From an uncultured Treponema sp. (lineage in GTDB: Bacteria; Spirochaetota; Spirochaetia; Treponematales; Treponemataceae): a stretch of 8,072 nt of DNA. The DNA is taken from positions 1 to 8,072 of the forward strand of contig CAMOEE010000113.1 in assembly GCA_946611835.1 (NCBI GenBank). Reading direction: 5' to 3'. Every line of letters starts with the position of its first letter. Within the stretch, counting starts at the first letter, position 1. The notes under the pieces were generated by a model that did no database searches, had not been told where the DNA came from, and worked only from the letters and a program-made list of their open reading frames with translations. Below are positions 1-5,821 of the stretch, piece by piece. The position numbers were made by a program, and so were the translations under genes.

Positions 1-6
1 AGCCGG

Positions 7-61
7 CAAAACCTGTGAGACAGGTTTTGAGCGAGTCTCGGAAAAATCTGCGATTTTTCCG
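7..61. repeat. Two adjacent perfect 10-bp hairpins (palindromic repeat)
   Basis: Bases 7-16 pair perfectly with 20-29 around a GAG loop, and bases 39-48 pair perfectly with 52-61 around a TGC loop. The two hairpins have the same architecture (10-bp stem, 3-nt loop) and are joined by a 9-nt spacer. GAGAC at 17-21 can also pair with GTCTC at 35-39, so a competing fold exists. This looks like an intergenic palindromic repeat unit lying between an off-window upstream gene and the MerR gene. It could act in mRNA 3' end protection, termination or attenuation. Whether it recurs elsewhere in the genome cannot be seen from this window. Confidence 0.7.
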
Positions 62-70
62 CATGTTTTT
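39..70 (+). terminator. Possible rho-independent terminator of the upstream, off-window gene
   Basis: The second hairpin (39-61, 10-bp stem) is followed after four bases by a run of five T (66-70). The stem is A/T-rich in its centre and the T-run is short and not immediately adjacent, so termination would be modest. If it works, the MerR gene downstream needs a promoter that I cannot recognise in 1-83. Confidence 0.35.
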
Positions 71-83
71 GGAGTGCAAGTAA

Positions 84-404
84 TTGACCTACACAATCGG
101 CCAAATCGAGGAACTAACAAACATACGTCAAAATGTTCTCAGATACTGGGAGACCGTAATCCCGGGCTTCGCTCCCCGAAAAGACTTGGGTGGCCGCAGG
201 GTCTACACTGAGCGTGACTTTGAAATCGTCCTTAGGCTCAAATATCTGATTTACGAACGGAAATTCACGATTGAGGGGGCAAGGAACGAAATCCTGCGCG
301 AAAGCCAGGCTTATGAGAACAACGCCGAGGCAATGAACGCAATCCGTGAACTCCGCAGGGATCTCACCGAGCTATATTTTACAATCAAGAAGGCGAAAAA
401 ATGA
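84..404 (+). CDS. MerR-family DNA-binding regulator (minimal, 106 aa)
   Basis: A cytoplasmic DNA-binding protein. Residues 2-70 form a MerR winged-helix domain: helix-turn-helix from YTIGQIEELT through VLRYWE (19-23), wing RKDLGGRRVYTERD (32-45), then FTIEGARNEI (61-70). The rest (about 72-106) is one charged helix suitable for an antiparallel dimer coiled coil. There is no effector-binding domain and no cysteine at all, so metal or thiol sensing as in MerR, CueR or SoxR is unlikely. The start is TTG at 84: an in-frame TAA sits at 81-83 directly before it, and GGAG at 71-74 lies 9 nt upstream. Its stop overlaps the ATG of the Rsm22 gene (ATGA), implying translational coupling. The target is unknown; regulation of its own operon is a reasonable guess. 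Confidence 0.88.
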   Translation: MTYTIGQIEELTNIRQNVLRYWETVIPGFAPRKDLGGRRVYTERDFEIVLRLKYLIYERKFTIEGARNEILRESQAYENNAEAMNAIRELRRDLTELYFTIKKAKK

Positions 405-1837
405 GCGAAAGATTCACAAAAACAGCATCCGAAAAAGCTCCTGTCAAAGTTAGCCGGGCCAGGACTCATGCCCATCGAAAAGAAAATTCTCAAAAGCCAA
501 AAGCGGCCTCAATCAGGCGGGAAATGTTCAAGGACGAAGAAGTGCCCGCCGAAAGCCGCAAGCTCATCGAAAACTTCGACAAAATCGTTTCTGAAGTCCG
601 TGGCATGAGCGGAAAGCAAAAAATATCACTCTACGGGGCCATAAAAAATCTATCCCACCAGCTCACAGACGACAGAAACAGCCGCCGCCTGGGTTACATG
701 AACGAAGCTCCATACATCAGTGCATACATCAACTATTTCATGTGGTGGAATCTCGTCCGTCTGACCAGGCTTTTCGCAAATCTTCCAAAAAGTGCATTCG
801 CCTCTCTCGAAAAGTCAGAAAATCCTGTGGCCATCGATGTGGGAAGCGGAACCCTCACGGTCGTCATAGCGCTCTGGCTTGCCCGTCCGGAACTCCGCGG
901 CAAAAAAATCACCTGGTACTGCATGGATTTGAGCCAGACAGCCCTTTCAGCAGGCGAAAATTTGTACCTCTCAATCGCAGCAAAGACAATCAGAAATAAA
1001 GAGGGGGCAGGTCTGCCCCCTGCGTCGCACTCCGTCGCGCCGACACCCCCATCTGCGGGGGACACCCCCGCAACGCCCCCTGCTGAACTCACCCCATGGA
1101 ACATTGTTCGGGTAAAAGGAGCGTTCGGAACATCTATCAAAGAAAAGGCGGATTTCATCACCTGCGGAAATGTTTTCAACGAAATCATCCAGAATAATGA
1201 AATGCCGACTGACTTCCTGGCAAAAAAATACACCGGTGAAATTCTTTCTTACATCAAAAGCGAAGACTCCACCCTTCTTCTGGTTGAACCCGGAGACCCT
1301 CACTCGGCCCGATTTATCTCCCTCATGCGGGATGCCCTGATCCGTCAGAATTATGTGCCTGTCGCCCCCTGCCCTCACATAAAAAGCTGTCCGATGGCAG
1401 GCCGCACTAACGGCAGGACGACAAACGCTTACGGGAAAAACGCCAAATGGTGCAACTTTGCTTTTGATACGGATTCTGCCCCGAAAAATCTACTTAAACT
1501 CTCGGAAAAGGCAGGTCTTCCAAAAGAGAGGGCAAGCTTGAGTTTTGTGGTCGCAAAAAAGATTTCGGAAAATGAACAAGTAAAAAAAGCAGGAAGTGAC
1601 AAGAGCACGGACAGCGCACAACGCCCCGAAAAGACATTCATCAGAATCGCCTCTGACTTTATCCGGCTGCCCGACCTTCACAAATCAGGCTACTACGCAT
1701 GCAGCCAGTTCGGTCTTCTCCTTGCGATCGACGAGCACGGACTCCAGCCTAAAAACGGTGAGCTTTTGCAAATCAAAACCCCGGAAGACTTATCAGAGCG
1801 CGACAAGAAATCCGGAGCCATCATCGTAAAACTATAA
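401..1837 (+). CDS. Rsm22-family methyltransferase-like ribosome small-subunit assembly factor
   Basis: 478 aa. Residues 1-45 are a basic, probably disordered tail suited to RNA contact. Residues 143-158 (VAIDVGSGTLTVV) match the SAM-binding motif I of Rossmann methyltransferases, and 252-262 (FITCGNVFNEI) match the Rsm22 segment usually reading VxxxYVLxEL. LLVEPGDP (293-300) and APCPH..CPM (322-332) with WC (350-351) are the hallmark of Rsm22/METTL17. Cys324, Cys330, Cys351 and probably Cys434 (YYAC) correspond to the four [4Fe-4S] ligands known in METTL17. Family role: binding the small ribosomal subunit during assembly; true methyl transfer is uncertain. Residues 201-230 are a Pro/Ala-rich block encoded by an inserted GC-rich element. 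The first four bases overlap the MerR gene. No terminator is evident after it. Confidence 0.85.
   Translation: MSERFTKTASEKAPVKVSRARTHAHRKENSQKPKAASIRREMFKDEEVPAESRKLIENFDKIVSEVRGMSGKQKISLYGAIKNLSHQLTDDRNSRRLGYMNEAPYISAYINYFMWWNLVRLTRLFANLPKSAFASLEKSENPVAIDVGSGTLTVVIALWLARPELRGKKITWYCMDLSQTALSAGENLYLSIAAKTIRNKEGAGLPPASHSVAPTPPSAGDTPATPPAELTPWNIVRVKGAFGTSIKEKADFITCGNVFNEIIQNNEMPTDFLAKKYTGEILSYIKSEDSTLLLVEPGDPHSARFISLMRDALIRQNYVPVAPCPHIKSCPMAGRTNGRTTNAYGKNAKWCNFAFDTDSAPKNLLKLSEKAGLPKERASLSFVVAKKISENEQVKKAGSDKSTDSAQRPEKTFIRIASDFIRLPDLHKSGYYACSQFGLLLAIDEHGLQPKNGELLQIKTPEDLSERDKKSGAIIVKL
1002..1081. repeat. GC-rich palindromic element inserted in frame in the Rsm22 gene
   Basis: By my count 62 of the 80 bases in 1001-1080 are G or C, far above the flanks. 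Its ends are inverted repeats, AGGGGGC (1002-1008) and GCCCCCT (1075-1081). Inside are a 7-bp hairpin (1003-1009 with 1014-1020, loop GGTC) and an 8-bp hairpin (1054-1061 with 1065-1072, loop ACA). It also holds direct repeats: GACACCCCC at 1042 and 1061, GCCCCCTGC at 1015 and 1075, and CGTCGC at 1023 and 1033. The block encodes residues 201-230, with 8 prolines in 30 residues and no match to the Rsm22 fold; it would lie in a surface loop between core strands. The exact borders are uncertain by a few bases. The design is like the palindromic elements known inside Rickettsia genes, but no homology to them is claimed. Confidence 0.7.
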
Positions 1838-1849
1838 CCAGGCAAAAAT

Positions 1850-1878
1850 TTGCGTTTTGACCGGGCCTATAATATAAT
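1850..1878 (+). promoter_or_regulatory. Sigma-70-type promoter for the membrane protein gene
   Basis: TTGCGT (1850-1855) and TATAAT (1873-1878) are separated by exactly 17 bp. A second TATAAT overlaps at 1868-1873 but has no suitably spaced -35. Transcription would start about 1884-1886, at the ATG of the next gene (1885). An interrupted palindrome, GCAAA-AA-TTTGC (1842-1853), overlaps the -35 box and could be an operator, which is speculative. Confidence 0.7.
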
Positions 1879-1884
1879 CAATTT

Positions 1885-2505
1885 ATGCACACAGCTTCAC
1901 AACGCCCGCCGCTTTTGCGCATAATCATTCTCTGCATCTTTGCTGAAGTCCTCAATCTGGGTTTGCCATTTCTTTTTGGAGATCTTCTTGGTGTTCCGCT
2001 TTTTCTGGACACAATCGGCACGGTCTTCATCGTGTTTTACGCGGGACTAATTCCAGGTCTCATCGTCGGTGGGCTTTACAATATCCTAAGGCTTCTTCTC
2101 ATGGTAAGCATCGGAAACCCGGTCTATCCCTGGGAAATGATGTACGCCTTGTGCGGCCTTGCCATCGCCTTTCTAACCTGGGCTTTATCATGGAAAAATA
2201 CAAGCCTTTACCTCACAAAGGCACTCACTTTCCTCTATCTCATATTGATTTCTCTTATAACCGCGTTCGCCTCAAGCATGATTGGTGGCGCGGTTGAGGC
2301 TACACAGCGCATTCTTTTCGACAATCAGGTTTATGTTAATCCGGTCCGAAGCTTCATAATGGCATTCCTCGGCGAAAAAACCGGCCTCTACATCGCCTGC
2401 ATGTTCGCAAGAATACCAATCACAGTCCTCGACCGCCTTATCAGCACATTCTTTGGGTTAATAGTCTATCAACTCGTCAGATGGTTTGAAATCCATCATG
2501 AATAA
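1885..2505 (+). CDS. Multi-pass membrane protein resembling an ECF transporter S component
   Basis: 206 aa and strongly hydrophobic, with about six membrane segments (roughly 11-31, 38-54, 56-75, 85-103, 110-135 and 155-200 in parts). The stretch GVPLFLDTIGTV (36-47) followed by AGLIPGLIVGGLYNI (53-67), and the late ARIPITVLDRLIS (175-187), are the kind of motifs found in substrate-binding S subunits of energy-coupling-factor vitamin transporters. Related domains also occur as sensory membrane modules of spirochaete signalling proteins. Neither EcfA nor EcfT is encoded here, so as a transporter it would have to use shared ECF components from elsewhere; the substrate cannot be told. The ATG at 1885 has no Shine-Dalgarno sequence and lies about 7 nt after a TATAAT box, which suggests a leaderless message. 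The next possible starts (TTG 1915) have no better site. It converges on the acyl-CoA synthetase gene. Confidence 0.65.
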   Translation: MHTASQRPPLLRIIILCIFAEVLNLGLPFLFGDLLGVPLFLDTIGTVFIVFYAGLIPGLIVGGLYNILRLLLMVSIGNPVYPWEMMYALCGLAIAFLTWALSWKNTSLYLTKALTFLYLILISLITAFASSMIGGAVEATQRILFDNQVYVNPVRSFIMAFLGEKTGLYIACMFARIPITVLDRLISTFFGLIVYQLVRWFEIHHE

Positions 2506-2552
2506 GGCTACAGCCTCACTTTAGGACTCGTCGCTCACTTCAAAAAGTGCAT

Positions 2553-2576
2553 AAAAAAAGCCCGGTCGAGCCGGGC
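2553..2576 (-). terminator. Rho-independent terminator of the acyl-CoA synthetase gene
   Basis: GCCCGG (2560-2565) pairs with CCGGGC (2571-2576), and read on the minus strand the stem is followed at once by seven T (complement of 2553-2559). It begins 15 nt after the stop codon of the minus-strand gene. On the plus strand only a weak T-rich stretch follows, so it ends the converging membrane-protein transcript less well, if at all. Confidence 0.85.
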
Positions 2577-2590
2577 ACTTCATTCAATCT

Positions 2591-4501
2591 TTATTTGAAC
2601 AGTTTCTTGATTTCACCAGAATAAATTTCGTTGATTCTGAAGCGCATGATTTCCTGCTTTGCGGAAAGCTCAACGCCAACCTCAAACGGCTTTTCGAGCA
2701 GGGCGATTTTGTTAATTCGCTCGTACATTTTAAAGCCGTTCTTGGCATTAACACGGGTAGCAACTTCAGTTTCAATCAAATGCAAGACTTCTGCGCTCTT
2801 AACCATGTCAGAGTATTTTTTATAGGGAAGATTTGATTCCTTGCAGAAAGCCTCGACCTCGCTCTGCTCAGGAACAACGAGAGCCGCAAGATAACGCTGA
2901 TCCTGTCCGAGGACAACAGCCGTCTGGATAAAGCGGGATTCCTGCATCTTCATTTCGATTGGAAGAGGCTCAATGTTCTCTCCGCCAGTCTGAACGATGG
3001 TGTCCTTCATGCGGCCCCGCAAAACGATTTCATTGTTGGCTGTGAGGCGGGCCAAGTCTCCGGTATCGAACCAGCCATTTTCATCGATTGCCTTTGCAGT
3101 GAGTTCCGGCTGCTTGTAGTAGCCCTTCATTACTGTGCCGCCCTTGATTTCAAGAACGCCCTTTTTGCCCCTTTTGAGTGGTTTTCGTGTGAGAGGGTCA
3201 ACGACTCGGGCAGAGATTCCACGAACGGCAGAACCTACATTGCCGAGAACCGGGCGGTCAATCGGACGAACAGAGATAATCGGAGCAGTCTCTGTGAGGC
3301 CATATCCCTCGACCAGTTTGATTCCCACAGCCCAGAAGAATTTGTCTACTACTGGAGGCAATGCACCGCCACCAGCGACACCGGCACGGAAGCCAGTTCC
3401 CAGCATCTTCCTGATTTTTCGGAAGACAATCGCACCGCCCAAAAGCTTGATTGGGTAAAAAATAAGCCATGGGAGGACAAAGGCAGGCCACTGAAGCCAG
3501 CGCTTATCCATGCCGTAGCGGGTCGTGCGGTCAAAAAGAACACGGTCCAGCTTTGAGTGGAAAAGAGCGACAGTGACAAAGAAATTGAAGAGACGAAGGA
3601 CGATTCCACCTGTTTTTCTCATGTTGCGGTAGATTCCGTCGTAGACAGCCTCGAAAACTCGTGGAACGGCCGGAAGTACCTGTGGATTGAGAGTCTTGAG
3701 GTCTGCGAGAAGAACCGGACCAACCGGCTTTGAATAGCAGATTGTCGCAGCCTGATTCATAACGACATATTCAACGGCACGCTGGAAGGCATGCCAGACA
3801 GGAAGAACCATTAGGCCGCGGTCACCAGGATGAAGGTAAATGCGCTCGCAGACTTCATCAAGCTGGGTGATGAAGTTTCCGTGAGAAAGCATTACGCCCT
3901 TTGGTTTGCCAGTTGTTCCCGAAGTGAAGATGATAGTGGCAAGGTCATCCCATTTACCCTTATCCATCTCCTCATCGACCTTACCAGGATTTGCCTCGTT
4001 GTATTTTTTTCCCTCTTCGATAATCTGCTCAAAAGAAAAAAGAGAGACTCCGGCAGCTTTTGTTGCCTCAATGTCTTTTTCTGTAGGATTTTCAAAAACA
4101 ATCATCTCATTGACGAGAGGAAGCTTATCTTTTATTCCGAGGATTTTTTCAATCTGGCTTGAATTCTCGACGATTACCCGCTTACACTCTGCAAAAGAAA
4201 GAATGTACTCAAGGTCACCGATTGTAGCGTCACAACCACGAGGAACATCAATCGCACCCAGCATCATAAGGCCCATGTCGGCGTGCTCCCATTCCTTGCG
4301 GTTGTCGGAAATGAGGCCTATATGTTCCTCCCTCACGACTCCGTGAACCAAAAGACCGCCCGCAAAATTAACGGCAGTTTCATAAGCCTCTCGGTATGTC
4401 GTAGGCTCAAAATGGCCGTCCTTAAAACGACTCATCTGATAAGCAATTTCAGGATACTCTTGTGCCCTCTTTCTAAAAAGGCGTGGAAGTGTAGTTTCCA
4501 T
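2591..4501 (-). CDS. Long-chain fatty acid--CoA ligase (AMP-binding)
   Basis: Activates fatty acids to acyl-CoA via an acyl-AMP intermediate, probably at the inner membrane face. The product is 636 aa from the ATG at 4501. Motifs, in that numbering: phosphate-binding TSGTTGKPKG (193-202), GYGLTET (399-405), GWFDTGDLA (476-484) and GRMKDTIVQTGGENIEP (496-512). Residues about 297-370 are a hydrophobic and basic insert typical of long-chain enzymes and likely membrane-associated. Start choice: a TTG at 4513 is in frame, but it is part of the sequence TTGGAG, whose GGAG (4511-4508) lies 6 nt before the ATG at 4501, so that ATG is preferred. Oddity: the C-terminal A10 motif reads LSAKQEIMR, where most family members have LTxTxKxxR; Glu617 stands at the usual catalytic lysine. 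The gene is monocistronic, with its own promoter and terminator. Confidence 0.93.
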   Translation of the reverse strand: METTLPRLFRKRAQEYPEIAYQMSRFKDGHFEPTTYREAYETAVNFAGGLLVHGVVREEHIGLISDNRKEWEHADMGLMMLGAIDVPRGCDATIGDLEYILSFAECKRVIVENSSQIEKILGIKDKLPLVNEMIVFENPTEKDIEATKAAGVSLFSFEQIIEEGKKYNEANPGKVDEEMDKGKWDDLATIIFTSGTTGKPKGVMLSHGNFITQLDEVCERIYLHPGDRGLMVLPVWHAFQRAVEYVVMNQAATICYSKPVGPVLLADLKTLNPQVLPAVPRVFEAVYDGIYRNMRKTGGIVLRLFNFFVTVALFHSKLDRVLFDRTTRYGMDKRWLQWPAFVLPWLIFYPIKLLGGAIVFRKIRKMLGTGFRAGVAGGGALPPVVDKFFWAVGIKLVEGYGLTETAPIISVRPIDRPVLGNVGSAVRGISARVVDPLTRKPLKRGKKGVLEIKGGTVMKGYYKQPELTAKAIDENGWFDTGDLARLTANNEIVLRGRMKDTIVQTGGENIEPLPIEMKMQESRFIQTAVVLGQDQRYLAALVVPEQSEVEAFCKESNLPYKKYSDMVKSAEVLHLIETEVATRVNAKNGFKMYERINKIALLEKPFEVGVELSAKQEIMRFRINEIYSGEIKKLFK

Positions 4502-4507
4502 TAAAAA

Positions 4508-4511
4508 CTCC
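4508..4511 (-). promoter_or_regulatory. Ribosome binding site fixing the acyl-CoA synthetase start
   Basis: On the minus strand GGAG (4511 to 4508) stands 6 nt before the ATG at 4501. The in-frame TTG at 4513 overlaps this site and has no Shine-Dalgarno sequence of its own, so the longer reading is disfavoured. Confidence 0.8.
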
Positions 4512-4536
4512 AAAGTTCAAAAATCAATGTCTTAGC

Positions 4537-4542
4537 ATTATA
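4537..4542 (-). promoter_or_regulatory. -10 box of the acyl-CoA synthetase promoter
   Basis: The minus strand reads a perfect TATAAT here, giving a start near 4530 and a leader of about 30 nt containing the GGAG site. No good -35 is visible at 16-18 bp. The region upstream (4543-4560) has a run of eight T on the minus strand, which might help as an UP-like element or signal activator dependence. Confidence 0.55.
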
Positions 4543-4592
4543 AAACAAGACAAAAAAAATTACTATATTATTAAAAATCAGGCTAAATTCAT

Positions 4593-4621
4593 TTGCTTAT
4601 TCCGTGATTCAACCTTAAAAT
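4593..4621 (+). promoter_or_regulatory. Promoter of the c-di-GMP/binding-protein operon
   Basis: TTGCTT (4593-4598), a 17-bp spacer and TAAAAT (4616-4621) predict a start near 4628. The remaining leader holds AAAGGAAA (4638-4644) as ribosome binding site, 7 nt before the ATG at 4651. The promoter lies back to back with the minus-strand synthetase promoter within a 149-bp divergent intergenic region. Confidence 0.6.
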
Positions 4622-4650
4622 AATTTAATGACATTTTAAAGGAAATCCGT

Positions 4651-5820
4651 ATGACAAAACGAAGCCTGAATTATTACGGTTACACGCGCGAAGCCTATAA
4701 AGAATGTTCTTCATTGATTCGCAGCACGAACCGCAAGCACATCACAATCCTGAACACCTGGTTCCTTCTAATCAATCTTTTCTACCTCGTGTTTGCATCT
4801 CTCAATTTGTTTGGTGTCAACGAAGGCCAGGTACCTTTTTACACCACATACTTCGGAATAAGTGTTTTCTTTGAAATATGGCTTTTCTTTTTCCCCCACG
4901 CTGTCGAAAAGTTCAATTACTTTGCAGTTTTCGCCTCCATCTGGATTCTTCTTTCCTACGGAATCTTCTCTTCATTACTGCAGCCTTACATGCCCGCTAC
5001 AATGTTCCTGATTGTCATGGTTCTTACCTCCCTTTCTTTCATCGGAAACATGGGTGTAATGGTCTTCTTTGCAATTTTAGGAAGCGGCCTTTTTCTCTGG
5101 AGTTCTTACCTCTACAAAACATTCTCAATCGCATATCATGACACATACAATATCATTGTAATCACTACTCTTTCAATCGCGCTCCACTACACATTCCAGC
5201 GCACCCGGGTATCGCAGTTCATACTTTACCAGAGGGACTTGCAGATTCAGAAAGAACTCGAGATAAAATCAAGTTTTGATTCGCTCACATCGCTCTTAAA
5301 CCGGGGAAGATTCTTCTCAATCGCAGAAGAAATTATCAGGAAGAACGGCAGTAGTGATTACATGGTAATCACACTGGTTGATTTGGACGAATTCAAACAG
5401 ATAAACGACAACCTCGGTCACCAAATGGGCGACAAGGTAATACAGACGGTCGGGAAAATCATCCTGCAGTCCATGAGTTTTTCACCGAAAGACAAATCTT
5501 CTATCACGGACTGGGATTTAACAGAAAAATTCAGTCTGGCAGGCAGGCTGGGTGGCGATGAATTCATTCTTCTTTTGAGGGGCTTCAAGTCACGGCAGGA
5601 GGTCACAGATTTCCTTAAAAAGATTCTTGAAAATCTGAACGCCGTAAGGTTTGAAGGACTGGAAGGCATACATGCCTCTTTAGGTGCCACAGAGATTTCT
5701 GGAACAAACATAGACATAGACAATGCCTACAAGCTGGCTGACGAAGCCCTTTACGAGTCAAAACGGGCGGGCAAGAATCAAATTCATTTCAGCTCTGAAA
5801 CAATTTCAGGAGATGCATAA
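4651..5820 (+). CDS. Membrane-bound diguanylate cyclase (GGDEF)
   Basis: Makes cyclic di-GMP from two GTP. 389 aa. The N-terminal half holds about six membrane helices (near 33-55, 64-83, 89-110, 114-132, 134-152, 165-183), probably a sensor domain of no family I recognise. A short helical linker (about 184-207) leads to the GGDEF domain (208-380). Within it: DSLTSLLNR (210-218), metal-site aspartates in VDLDEFKQINDNLGHQMGD (243-261), the active-site signature RLGGDEF (299-305) and ADEALYESKRAGKN (363-376). All key catalytic residues are present, so it should be active. The inhibitory I-site RxxD is absent: Glu292 and Ser295 occupy those places. The ATG at 4651 has a good ribosome binding site. 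It is first of three tightly packed genes; the Shine-Dalgarno sequence of the next lies within its last codons. Confidence 0.92.
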   Translation: MTKRSLNYYGYTREAYKECSSLIRSTNRKHITILNTWFLLINLFYLVFASLNLFGVNEGQVPFYTTYFGISVFFEIWLFFFPHAVEKFNYFAVFASIWILLSYGIFSSLLQPYMPATMFLIVMVLTSLSFIGNMGVMVFFAILGSGLFLWSSYLYKTFSIAYHDTYNIIVITTLSIALHYTFQRTRVSQFILYQRDLQIQKELEIKSSFDSLTSLLNRGRFFSIAEEIIRKNGSSDYMVITLVDLDEFKQINDNLGHQMGDKVIQTVGKIILQSMSFSPKDKSSITDWDLTEKFSLAGRLGGDEFILLLRGFKSRQEVTDFLKKILENLNAVRFEGLEGIHASLGATEISGTNIDIDNAYKLADEALYESKRAGKNQIHFSSETISGDA

Positions 5821-5821
5821 T

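Noticed and set aside
2..214. An open plus-strand frame entering from the left edge and running into the MerR gene, and a short minus-strand reading starting at ATG 64 and leaving the window
   Set aside because: Both readings are formed largely by the two hairpins, have no ribosome binding site (minus) or clash with the well-supported MerR frame (plus), and show no recognisable domain.
733..1378. Minus-strand reading frames of 130-170 codons opposite the Rsm22 gene
   Set aside because: They are antisense to a gene with convincing family motifs, are Arg/Gly/Pro-biased by the GC-rich block, and match no domain.
2536..2549. CACTT/AAGTG hairpin downstream of the membrane protein gene as a plus-strand terminator
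   Set aside because: The stem has five pairs and is followed by A, not T, in the plus direction, so it is not a credible terminator.
3830..4346. Plus-strand frames opposite the acyl-CoA synthetase
   Set aside because: They are mirror images of a strongly conserved coding region and have no start signals.
5723..5821. Longer version of the HD-GYP protein starting inside the cyclase gene
   Set aside because: It would overlap the cyclase's conserved C-terminal GGDEF residues and has no ribosome binding site. AGGAG at 5808-5812 clearly serves ATG 5822.
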